From: Streptomyces lydicus
Lineage (GTDB): Bacteria > Actinomycetota > Actinomycetes > Streptomycetales > Streptomycetaceae
DNA length: 64,000 nucleotides
Assembly: GCF_000717345.1 (NCBI RefSeq)
Contig: NZ_JNZA01000002.1
Span: forward strand, 1 to 64,000
Reading direction: 5' to 3'
Shown here: positions 38,952 to 46,244 of the stretch, in pieces
Numbering within the stretch: the stretch's first letter is position 1
Layout: each line of letters begins with the position of its first letter
Notes under the pieces: model-generated
Databases searched by the model: none
What the model saw: only the letters and a program-made list of their open reading frames with translations
What the model was told of the DNA's origin: nothing
Program-made: the position numbers and the translations under genes

Positions 38952-40673
38952 TTACGGCGCCATCTCGTACGCCCCGGCGAGCGCCTCGACGCGCTGCCAG
39001 ACGCGGGCCGAACGGTCCGTGTCGATGACCGGGCGGCGGACCGCGGACAGCGCCCAGCGCTGCTGGTCCGCGGTGGCGGAGTCCTTGCCGTGCAGTTCGA
39101 CGGCGTGCGCGGAGTAGTCGCGGACGAGGACGGCGAAGAGCTCGTCGAGCACGTCCTCGTCGAGGGAGGTCAGGCCGGCCTGCTCCAGGATCAGCTGGCC
39201 GTGGACGACCAGCGCGAACAGCTGGCCGACGGCGAGCAGCAGATCGAGGTCGCGGCTCTGCTCCTCGTCGGGCGCGGCGGTGGTGACGAACTCGCAGAGC
39301 GCGTCGGCCTGTTCGCGGAGGCGGGCCACGTTGGGGAGGTGGCCGAAGGCGTCGTAGGCGGCGCGCCAGTCGTGGAAGCGGATGGCGCCCAGGCCGCGGG
39401 CCGGTCCCTGCCGGAAGAGGAACGCGTCGTCGGCCGCGTCGCGGCGGGTCGGCACCGGCGCGTACTCGGCCGGGTTCAGCAGGTGGTTGCCCATGAACTT
39501 GAGGATCAGCGCGAGGTTGACGTGGACGGTGCCCTCCAGCTTGGGCAGCCCCCGGATCTCGGTGGCGGCCTGCGCGAAGTAGGTGTCCTTCTCGAAGCCC
39601 TTGGCGGCGATGACGTCCCACATCAGGTCGATGACCTTCTCGCCCTCGGTGGTCACCTTCATCTTCGTCATCGGGTTGAAGAGCAGGTAGCGACGGTCGT
39701 CGGGGCCGGCCGAGCGGAAGTAGTCGACGGCGCGGTCGCTGAACAGCTTCATGCCGACCAGGCGGACGTAGGCGTCGGTCAGTTCGCGGCGCACGTGCGG
39801 GAAGGCGGTGACGGGGCGGCCGTAGAGGATGCGGTTCTGCGCGTGGGTGACGGCCTCGTACATCGCGTGCTCGCAGATGCCGATCGAGGCGGTGCAGAGG
39901 TTGAACTTGCCGACGTTGACGGTGTTCAGGGCGGCGTCGAAGGCGGCCCGGCCGGTGTGCAGGACGTCCTCGGCCGCGACGGGGTAGTCCTCCAGGCGGA
40001 ACTCGCTGACGTACTTGGAGGAGTCGACGACGTTCTTCACCAGGTGGTAGGCCGGGTGGCGGCTGTCGGCGGCGAAGAAGACGTAGCCGTCGGGGCCCTC
40101 GACGTCGGTGCGGCGGCCGAAGACGGACACGAGCCCGGCCGCGTTGCCGTTGCCGATGTAGTACTTCGACCCGGTGGCGCGGAAGCCGCCGTCGCCGTCG
40201 GGTTCGAGCAGCATGTCGGTGGAGTAGATGTCGGCGCCGTGTGCCTTCTCGGACAGGCCGAAGGCGAACACCTCGCCCTGGGAGAGGAGTTCGGCCGCGC
40301 GGGCGCGAGCGGTTTCGTTGTCGCTCTGCCAGACCGGGCCGAGGCCGAGGACGGTGACCTGCCAGGCGTACCAGTAGTCGAGGCCGTAGAAGCCGAAGAT
40401 CTCGTTGAGGGCGGCGATCCGGGCGGTGTCCCAGCGCTTGTCCTGGTGACCGTCGGCGGCGGAGGCGGGGGTGAGGAAGGTGGCGAACAGCCCTTCCTTG
40501 GCGGCGAAGGCGAGGAAGTCCGCCAGCCAGGCGCGGGAGCGGTAGTCCTCGATCAGCCTGCGCTTGCCGCGGTCCTCGAACCAGTCGACGGTGGCCCGCA
40601 GCAGCCTGCGGGTCTCCGGGTCGAAGTGCGCCGGGTCGTAGGTGCGCGGGTTGAACAGAAGCTGGTCGGCCAT
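38952..40673 (-). CDS. Acyl-CoA-dehydrogenase-family flavoprotein
   Basis: 573 residues. The ACAD fold is visible: FGLSEKAHGADIYSTDM in the middle flavin-binding domain, ATGSKYYIGNGNAAGLVSVF, and a C-terminal helical domain with LCTASIGICEHAMYEAVTHA, then GRPVTAFPHVRREL and GFEKDTYFAQAATEIRGLPK. It is longer than classical ACADs (about 380-400) by an extended C-terminus. The natural substrate is unclear; such long forms can be desaturases or oxidases outside fatty-acid breakdown. It follows a PadR regulator by 79 bp in the same direction and faces the oxidase operon. Confidence 0.88.
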   Translation of the reverse strand: MADQLLFNPRTYDPAHFDPETRRLLRATVDWFEDRGKRRLIEDYRSRAWLADFLAFAAKEGLFATFLTPASAADGHQDKRWDTARIAALNEIFGFYGLDYWYAWQVTVLGLGPVWQSDNETARARAAELLSQGEVFAFGLSEKAHGADIYSTDMLLEPDGDGGFRATGSKYYIGNGNAAGLVSVFGRRTDVEGPDGYVFFAADSRHPAYHLVKNVVDSSKYVSEFRLEDYPVAAEDVLHTGRAAFDAALNTVNVGKFNLCTASIGICEHAMYEAVTHAQNRILYGRPVTAFPHVRRELTDAYVRLVGMKLFSDRAVDYFRSAGPDDRRYLLFNPMTKMKVTTEGEKVIDLMWDVIAAKGFEKDTYFAQAATEIRGLPKLEGTVHVNLALILKFMGNHLLNPAEYAPVPTRRDAADDAFLFRQGPARGLGAIRFHDWRAAYDAFGHLPNVARLREQADALCEFVTTAAPDEEQSRDLDLLLAVGQLFALVVHGQLILEQAGLTSLDEDVLDELFAVLVRDYSAHAVELHGKDSATADQQRWALSAVRRPVIDTDRSARVWQRVEALAGAYEMAP

Positions 40674-40752
40674 GGGTGAAGTCGCCTTTCCGGCTCGGTG
40701 GTTGAGGGTGGGTGGTGCACTGGCGCCCGACGGGGAGGTCGCCGGCGCCGGT

Positions 40753-41310
40753 TCAGCGCGCGGGGCCGAGCCGGCGGAGGGTGGCGAGGACGTCGTCGAG
40801 CCAGTCCAGGGTCATCCGCTCGTACGCGATGCCGCCGCGCAGCACCACGTGCTGGAGCTGCTGTCCGGCATCGGGCGCCGCGGGGGCGCCGGGGCCGGTG
40901 AAGTCGCGCCGCTCCCCCGCGAGGTAGTGCGCGAGCCGGTCGGTGTGCGCCTGGCGGTGCCGCTCGACCTCGCGGATCAGCGCGGCGGGGTCGTCGAAGG
41001 CCGCGCCGCGGATCTTCACGGCGAGGTCGTGCCGGACGCTCTCGGGTTCGATCGGCTCGTGGAGCCACCGGGAGAGCGCGGCCCGGCCGGGCGCGGCGAC
41101 GGAGTACTCCTTCTTGTCCGGCCTGGCCTGCTGCGACACCTCGCGGACCTGGATCCAGCCGTCGCTCTCCATGCGTTTGAGGACGCGGTAGATCTGCTGG
41201 TGGGTGGCGGTCCAGAAGTAGCCGATGGACCGCTCGAACCGCCGGGACAGCTCATAGCCGGAGCCCGGCTGCTCCAGCAGGGAGACGAGGATCGCATGGT
41301 CGAGCGCCAT
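40753..41310 (-). CDS. PadR-family transcriptional regulator
   Basis: 185 residues. The N-terminal winged helix is LDHAILVSLLEQPGSGYELS, then FWTATHQQIYRVLKRMESDG and WIQVREV; the C-terminal half is the Vir_act_alpha_C-type helical dimer domain (HDLAVKIRGAAFDDPAALIR, EVERHRQAHTDRLAHYLAGE). PadR proteins repress genes for phenolic-acid or drug stress. A strong palindrome lies 14 bp before its start. The flavoprotein gene downstream and DUF779 across the divergent region are the likely targets. Confidence 0.94.
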   Translation of the reverse strand: MALDHAILVSLLEQPGSGYELSRRFERSIGYFWTATHQQIYRVLKRMESDGWIQVREVSQQARPDKKEYSVAAPGRAALSRWLHEPIEPESVRHDLAVKIRGAAFDDPAALIREVERHRQAHTDRLAHYLAGERRDFTGPGAPAAPDAGQQLQHVVLRGGIAYERMTLDWLDDVLATLRRLGPAR

Positions 41311-41323
41311 GCCCCGATCCTTC

Positions 41324-41341
41324 TATGCAACTCGTTGCATA
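41324..41341. promoter_or_regulatory. PadR operator
   Basis: Perfect inverted repeat TATGCAAC-TC-GTTGCATA with 8-bp arms, the ATGCAA/TTGCAT type favoured by PadR-family dimers, 13 bp upstream of the PadR start. Confidence 0.8.
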
Positions 41342-41639
41342 AACAAGGGGCACCGGCCCGGTGAGACACGGCTCACCCGCCCGGAAGGTACGCCGACGGC
41401 GGGGCCGCGCACGCTCCGTCCCCGCGTGCAACCATCGTGCAACCCTGTGGCGGGTTGGATCGGACCCTGCCGCCGTGCCGGCCCGCCGGAGCGCGCCCGG
41501 ACCAGCTCCGGGCCGCCGCGCCGATGTTCCGAGCGCCCGGCATCCGTCGTCGCCGCTCAGGAAGGGGTCAGCGCATGCACCACGTGGAGACCGGGACTCG
41601 GCCGCCCAGCCGCTCCGGGACGCGGCGGAGCCGTCGCTG
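41342..41639. other. Region between the PadR operator and DUF779
   Basis: About 300 bp (the gene-free stretch is 41311-41639 with the operator). Very GC-rich, with no gene, hairpin or promoter that I can support. It should contain the DUF779 promoter. Confidence 0.5.
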
Positions 41640-42068
41640 ATGGCCGCCGGCGACGGGTGGGAGGCGCCCTGTGCGGGCGCCGCCGTGCCGGAGGGGACCG
41701 CGCGCATCGCGCTCACCGCGGCGGCGACCGAACTGCTGCGCCTGCTGCGCGATCAGCACGGCCCGCTGATGTTCCACCAGTCCGGCGGCTGCTGTGACGG
41801 CAGCACTCCCATGTGCTACCCGGCCGGGGAGTTCCGTACGGGGTCGTCGGACGTGCTGCTGGGCCGGCTGAGCGTGGTGGGCGTGCCGGAACCGGTGGGG
41901 TTCTGGATGGCGGCGGACCAGTTCGCGCGCTGGCGGCACACCCATCTGACGGTGGACGTCGTGCCGGGCCGGGGCAGCGGCTTCTCGCTGGAGGCACCCG
42001 AGGGCGTGCGCTTCCTGATCCGCTCCCGGCTGCTGACCGAGGAGGAACGGGACCGGCTCGGGGACTGA
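41640..42068 (+). CDS. DUF779-family protein
   Basis: 142 residues from ATG 41640. The signature QSGGCCDGSTPMCYP with four conserved residues Cys-Cys-Asp-Gly is the mark of DUF779; VGFWMAADQFARWRHTHLTV and EAPEGVRFLIRSRLLTEEER complete the domain. The family usually sits next to aldehyde dehydrogenase genes; here none is adjacent, but an aldehyde-forming decarboxylase lies 3 kb away. The cysteine pair suggests a metal or thiol role. The longer upstream frame is rejected as arginine-rich and unlike the family. Confidence 0.85.
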   Translation: MAAGDGWEAPCAGAAVPEGTARIALTAAATELLRLLRDQHGPLMFHQSGGCCDGSTPMCYPAGEFRTGSSDVLLGRLSVVGVPEPVGFWMAADQFARWRHTHLTVDVVPGRGSGFSLEAPEGVRFLIRSRLLTEEERDRLGD

Positions 42069-42095
42069 GCACCCGGCGCGGCTCATCCGGGCAGC

Positions 42096-42135
42096 AGTGA
42101 GGCCCCACGCACGGGGGAGAGCGCGGGGCCTCACT
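42096..42135. terminator. Convergent terminator after DUF779
   Basis: Perfect 11-bp stem AGTGAGGCCCC / GGGGCCTCACT with an 18-nt loop, between DUF779 and the convergent hypothetical gene. Confidence 0.7.
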
Positions 42136-42237
42136 CAGGAAAACGGGTGGGAAGGGGCGTCGGTTCCCATTCCGTGCGGATTCCGCGAAAAATCTTGCGC
42201 GAGGTGCCGGACCGCGTCGGAACACCCCGCACACGGC

Positions 42238-43185
42238 TCATTTCTCGTCCTGCACCAGCCGTTCCAGCAGCCGCTGGAACTCCCCGTCGACCACCACCCG
42301 CAGCCCGTCACCGTCCCGCTCGCTCAGCGGGGTCATCACGCCGCCGCGCCACCAGAACACCCTGGGGCTGATGGCGCCCGCCGCCTCTTCGTGGCCGGCC
42401 GCCGCGAACTGCACCATGGCCTGCAACGCCGGGATGACCTGGGCGTCGTGGATGCGGTGGAAGGCCAGCTGGTGGCGGAAGGGCAGGGCGACCAGCGCCC
42501 CGTCCGGGGTGAGCCCGGTGCCCATGATGCGCCGCACCAGCTCGTCGAGCACCAGCACCCGGCTCGCGGTGAAGAACGAGTCCCCGAGCAGCACCTCGAA
42601 GGCCGAGCCGTCGCCGCGCCGCACCGTCTCGTGCCCCTCGACGGGCAGGGCGCGCAGATTGTTCATGGCCCGGATCCGCAGCTCGGCCACGTCACCGAGG
42701 TCGGTCAGCGAGTCCGCGCTCAGCATCTGCACCGCCTCGGGCAGGTCCAGCGCGAGCACCTCCCGCAGGCCGGGCGCCGGCTCCCGCCCGTAGCGGAAGG
42801 AGTCCGAGGCGGGCAGCGTCTCCTGGGCGACGACGCGGGGATAGAGGCAGGCGCGGATCTCGTCCTCGGTGAGGATCTCCAGAGGCTGCGGACCGTCCAT
42901 CGTGCGGAGCACCTTGCCGACGTGGTCCCGGATGAGCACGGGCCAGCTGCGCTCGCCGCGCCGGTCGCGGTGGCACACCGCGGCGAGGTTGCCGAGGCCG
43001 AACTGCCGGCCCGCGGAGTCGGTGACCACCCCCGCGTACGCGGTGACCTCCAGGCCCTGCTCCGCGAAAGCCTGCCGGACCTGCGATCTGAAGACGCCGC
43101 CCTCACGCTCGGAGAAGAAGGTGAACTCCCCGTCGCGTGCCACTTCGCGGGAATCCCGCTTCGGTCCTCGGCGGAACAGGCCCAT
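42238..43185 (-). CDS. Conserved hypothetical cytoplasmic protein
   Basis: 315 residues from ATG 43185 (GGGAGGAAAGAG upstream; the longer frame to 43257 is not preferred). I do not recognise a named domain. Visible features are a basic start MGLFRRGPKRDSREVARDGE, FRSQVRQAFAEQGLEVTAYA, and a mixed alpha/beta body with LVLDELVRRIMGTGLTPDGA. Soluble, no signal or membrane segment. Homologues seem common in Streptomyces. Neighbours give no clear clue. Confidence 0.8.
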   Translation of the reverse strand: MGLFRRGPKRDSREVARDGEFTFFSEREGGVFRSQVRQAFAEQGLEVTAYAGVVTDSAGRQFGLGNLAAVCHRDRRGERSWPVLIRDHVGKVLRTMDGPQPLEILTEDEIRACLYPRVVAQETLPASDSFRYGREPAPGLREVLALDLPEAVQMLSADSLTDLGDVAELRIRAMNNLRALPVEGHETVRRGDGSAFEVLLGDSFFTASRVLVLDELVRRIMGTGLTPDGALVALPFRHQLAFHRIHDAQVIPALQAMVQFAAAGHEEAAGAISPRVFWWRGGVMTPLSERDGDGLRVVVDGEFQRLLERLVQDEK

Positions 43186-43298
43186 CTCTTTCCTCCCGGC
43201 AGCGGCCACGCGCATCGGCCTCGAATGGGCCGATCGTAACGGGTGTACCCACCGCACCCGCCGCCCTGCTGACGCCGGCTCACCACGGTGACCGGCCG

Positions 43299-43338
43299 AG
43301 GGGGGGGCGGGGCGGCGGGGACGGGAGGGGGGTGCGGG
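43299..43338 (+). repeat. G-run tract with quadruplex potential
   Basis: At least five runs of three or more G on the plus strand, starting GAGGGGGGGGCGGGG and ending GGGAGGGGGG. It lies 28-67 bp beyond the LPMO stop. Confidence 0.5.
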
Positions 43339-43365
43339 TCCGGAGAGGTGGGCGGCCCGGGGGTG

Positions 43366-43884
43366 TCAGCCGCCGATGTTGACGTCGATGCAGGCGTAGA
43401 AGGCGTTCGCGGTGTCGGCGATGTTCCAGACCGCCAGGATCTTCTGCTTGCCGGTGATACTGCCGAAGTTGACGGTGTGCGTCACCGTCTCCGGGGGCTG
43501 TGCGCCGTTGTCGTTGAACTCGGCGACCTTCTTGCCGCCGATGAAGTACTGCCAGGTGCTGGTGCGGTGACGGGCGGTCAGCCGCCAGTTGAACGCCTGC
43601 GAGTGGCCGATCGGGGTGACCTTCCAGCCCTTGGCGTCATTGTCGAGTTCGGCGAACCGGCTGTTGCCGCCGCTGCAACTGGTCAGCCCCTTGGGGCCTT
43701 CGACGCTCTGCGGCTCCCACTTGATCTCACCGCACGGGACGGTGCCGGCCGCACACTGGGCCTGCCGACTGGGCGGGGAGGACACATAACCGTGCGCACT
43801 GGCCGGGCCGGCCGGCATGGTGACGACGAGGAGCGGGGCGATGCCCGCACCGAGGGCAACGGCCAGCCTTCTCTTCCTGTTCAT
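43366..43884 (-). CDS. Secreted AA10 lytic polysaccharide monooxygenase (chitin/cellulose)
   Basis: 172 residues. The signal peptide ends GPASA-HGYV, so mature His1 is residue 31, the first arm of the copper histidine brace; the second His is most likely His106 in TARHRTSTW. Other AA10 marks are SSPPSRQAQC and NAFYACIDVNIGG, with an axial aromatic residue, and disulphide cysteines. It is the single-domain type with no carbohydrate-binding module. AA10 enzymes cut crystalline chitin or cellulose oxidatively. A DasR-type site upstream points to chitin. Confidence 0.95.
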   Translation of the reverse strand: MNRKRRLAVALGAGIAPLLVVTMPAGPASAHGYVSSPPSRQAQCAAGTVPCGEIKWEPQSVEGPKGLTSCSGGNSRFAELDNDAKGWKVTPIGHSQAFNWRLTARHRTSTWQYFIGGKKVAEFNDNGAQPPETVTHTVNFGSITGKQKILAVWNIADTANAFYACIDVNIGG

Positions 43885-43929
43885 GTCAACCCTTTCGCGA
43901 GGGGGGTGAATGGCGCGAGGGTGAGGGGA

Positions 43930-43945
43930 ATTGGTCTAGACTTTA
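43930..43945. promoter_or_regulatory. DasR-responsive-element-like site upstream of the LPMO gene
   Basis: ATTGGTCTAGACTTTA matches the first three-quarters of the dre consensus ACTGGTCTAGACCAGT, including all of TGGTCTAGAC, but the last four bases differ. It lies 46-61 bp before the LPMO start, where a repressor site would be. Confidence 0.6.
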
Positions 43946-44031
43946 CTCGCTGACCGCGTACGGTCAAGAGGTCGGGAGCCGATTGCCCGCGGGAGCCGGC
44001 CCCTTGCACGGCACGCAGAACTGACGTTGCG

Positions 44032-45057
44032 TCAGGAGGCTTCGCCCGCACGGGCACCGGGGCCCGCACTGGAGGCCCGTACGACGAGTTCCGGGGCGAG
44101 GCGGACCGCGCGACGGGCGGCCGGCGGGCCGGCGGCCGGGCTCCGGGCGAGCAACCGGGCGGCCTCGGCGGCCAGTTCGGCGAGCGGCTGGCGGACCGTG
44201 GTCAGCGCCGGGTCGGCCAGACCCGCGAGCGGGATGTCGTCGAAGCCGGTGACGGCGACCTCACCGGGGACGTCCGCACCCAGTTGCCGCAGCCGTTGCA
44301 GGGCGCCGGCCGCGATCAGGTCGTTGGCGCAGACCACCGCGTCGGGGCGGGACGGCCAGAGGCGGTCGACGGCGGCCCGGCCCCACTCCACCGAGAAGTC
44401 CCCCAGAGCGACGCGGCCGGGGGCGCCGGGGTCGAGGGCGGCGGCTCCCGCCTCGTACGCGGCGCGCCGCTCGGCCGCCGCCGACGCTGTGCCGGCCGCC
44501 CCGATGAAGCACGGGCGGCGGCGGCCGGTGGCGGCCAGATGGTCCAGGACCAGGGCCATTCCGGCCACGTTGTCGACGGCGACGGAGTCGGCGACGCCCG
44601 GCCCGCAGCCGCGGTCGAGCAGGACCAGCGGCACCCGGGCGGCCGCGGTCGCCACCGCCTCCCGGCTGCGCCGCTCGTCGACCGGTATCAGCAGCAGCGC
44701 GTCGACCCGCCGGGCCAGCAGCGCGTTGATCCGGGCCGCCTCGGTCACCGGGTCGTCGTCGCAGTCGGCGAGGAGCACGGCCCGGTCCGCGGCGTGCAGG
44801 GCGTGCTCCAGCTCGCGGACGAGGGACGGGAAGAAGGGGTTGGTGATCTGCGGCAGCACCAGGCCGACGGTGCCGGTGCTGCGGCTGCGCAGGGCGCGGG
44901 CCACGTGGTTGGGCCGGTAGCCGAGCGCCTCGGCCGCCGCACGGACGGTCCGCGCGGTCTCGGCTCCGACCGGGCGGGTGCCGGCCAGCACGCGGGAGAC
45001 CGTGGCGATGGAGCAGCCGGACGCCAGCGCGACGTCCTTCAAGGTGACTTCGGCCAC
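44032..45057 (-). CDS. LacI-family transcriptional repressor
   Basis: 341 residues. The HTH and hinge lie in VTLKDVALASGCSIATVSRV, then RPNHVARALRSRSTGTVGLV. The periplasmic-binding-type ligand domain has LPQITNPFFPSLVRELEHAL, ALLLIPVDERRSREAV, DAVVCANDLIAAGALQ and VTGFDDIPLAGLADPALTTV. It diverges from the nucleoside hydrolase-transporter pair with two AACGTT-centred sites between, so it is probably the local nucleoside- or ribose-responsive repressor. Confidence 0.94.
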   Translation of the reverse strand: MAEVTLKDVALASGCSIATVSRVLAGTRPVGAETARTVRAAAEALGYRPNHVARALRSRSTGTVGLVLPQITNPFFPSLVRELEHALHAADRAVLLADCDDDPVTEAARINALLARRVDALLLIPVDERRSREAVATAAARVPLVLLDRGCGPGVADSVAVDNVAGMALVLDHLAATGRRRPCFIGAAGTASAAAERRAAYEAGAAALDPGAPGRVALGDFSVEWGRAAVDRLWPSRPDAVVCANDLIAAGALQRLRQLGADVPGEVAVTGFDDIPLAGLADPALTTVRQPLAELAAEAARLLARSPAAGPPAARRAVRLAPELVVRASSAGPGARAGEAS

Positions 45058-45101
45058 GGTGGTGGGCCCCTTTTGTCAAGCCGAGCCGGATGAGGGCGGC
45101 A

Positions 45102-45107
45102 AACGTT
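45102..45107. promoter_or_regulatory. LacI-type operator core, weaker copy
   Basis: AACGTT core in GCAAACGTTATC, 45-50 bp upstream of the LacI start. Flanks are only partly palindromic. It is 103 bp from the stronger copy at 45201, close to ten helical turns. Confidence 0.4.
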
Positions 45108-45200
45108 ATCACCGCTCACGCACCGTATCCGTGACGAGGATCAACCGGTCGTATGGCTCACATTCCGTTGACATCGGTCGGCGTCGTGAGCCAAATTCTC

Positions 45201-45214
45201 GGAGAACGTTTTCC
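45201..45214. promoter_or_regulatory. LacI-type operator upstream of the nucleoside hydrolase
   Basis: GGAGAACGTTTTCC is palindromic at 12 of 14 positions and is centred on CG within AACGTT, as LacI/GalR-family sites are. It lies 83 bp before the hydrolase start. Confidence 0.65.
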
Positions 45215-45296
45215 AGCGGCAGCAGCCTCCTGCGGCGCTCAGAGACTTCACCGCACCCCCCGCACCACCGTTCCGCAGAGCAAAGGGGCTCTTCCG

Positions 45297-46244
45297 TTGG
45301 CCAGAAAGATCATCCTCGACTGCGACCCGGGGCACGACGACGCGATCGCCATGCTCCTCGCGCACGGCAATCCCGAGGTCGAACTGGTCGCCGTGACGAC
45401 CGTCGTGGGGAACGCGTCGGTCGAGAAGGTGACCCGCAACGCCCTGTCCGTGGCCCGAATCGCCGGCATCACCGGCGTCCCCTTCGCCGCCGGCTGCCCG
45501 CGTCCGCTCGTACGGGACATCGAGACGGCGCCGGAGATCCACGGCGACACCGGGCTGGACGGTCCGGAGCTGCCCGAGCCGGCCTTCGAGCTGGACCGCC
45601 GGCACGCGGTGGACCTGATCATCGACACCGTGATGGCGCACGAGCCGGGTGAGATCACCATCGTGCCGACCGCGGGTCTGACGAACATCGCGCTTGCCGC
45701 GCGCAAGGAGCCGCGGATCGTCGAGCGGGTCCGCGAGGTCGTGCTGATGGGCGGCGGCTACCACGAGGGCAACTGGAGCGCGGTCGCCGAGTTCAACATC
45801 ATCATCGACCCCGAGGCCGCGCACATCGTCTTCAACGAGAAGTGGCCGGTCACGATGGTCGGCCTGGACCTCACGCACCAGGCGCTGGCCACCCCCGCGG
45901 TCGAGGAGAAGATCGCCGCGGTCGGGACCCGTCCCGCCACCTTCGTCCTGGAGCTGCTGGACTTCTTCCGCGAGGCGTACCGGGAGAACCAGGGCTTCGA
46001 ATTCCCGCCGGTGCACGACCCGTGCGCGGTCGCGTACGTGATCGACCCGGACGTCATGACGGTGCGCAAGGCGCCGGTAGACATCGAGCTGCGCGGTGCG
46101 CTGACGGTCGGCATGACCGTCACGGACTTCCGCGCGCCCGCCCCCGACGACTGCACCACCCAGGTCGCGGTCAAGCTCGACCACGAGCGGTTCTGGAACC
46201 TCGTCGTGGACGCGCTCGAACGGATCGGTGACGTCGCCGCATGA
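45297..46244 (+). CDS. Nucleoside hydrolase (inosine/uridine-preferring type)
   Basis: 315 residues from TTG 45297 (AAAGGGG upstream), which puts the family's first strand in register; the longer frame to 45153 would cover the operator. The calcium-binding motif is LDCDPGHDDAIAMLLA; VTTVVGNASVEKVTRNAL, VVLMGGGYHEGNWSAVAEFN and HDPCAVAYVIDPD are diagnostic. It splits ribonucleosides to base and ribose. The transporter gene starts within its stop codon (ATGA), so the two are coupled. Confidence 0.95.
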   Translation: MARKIILDCDPGHDDAIAMLLAHGNPEVELVAVTTVVGNASVEKVTRNALSVARIAGITGVPFAAGCPRPLVRDIETAPEIHGDTGLDGPELPEPAFELDRRHAVDLIIDTVMAHEPGEITIVPTAGLTNIALAARKEPRIVERVREVVLMGGGYHEGNWSAVAEFNIIIDPEAAHIVFNEKWPVTMVGLDLTHQALATPAVEEKIAAVGTRPATFVLELLDFFREAYRENQGFEFPPVHDPCAVAYVIDPDVMTVRKAPVDIELRGALTVGMTVTDFRAPAPDDCTTQVAVKLDHERFWNLVVDALERIGDVAA

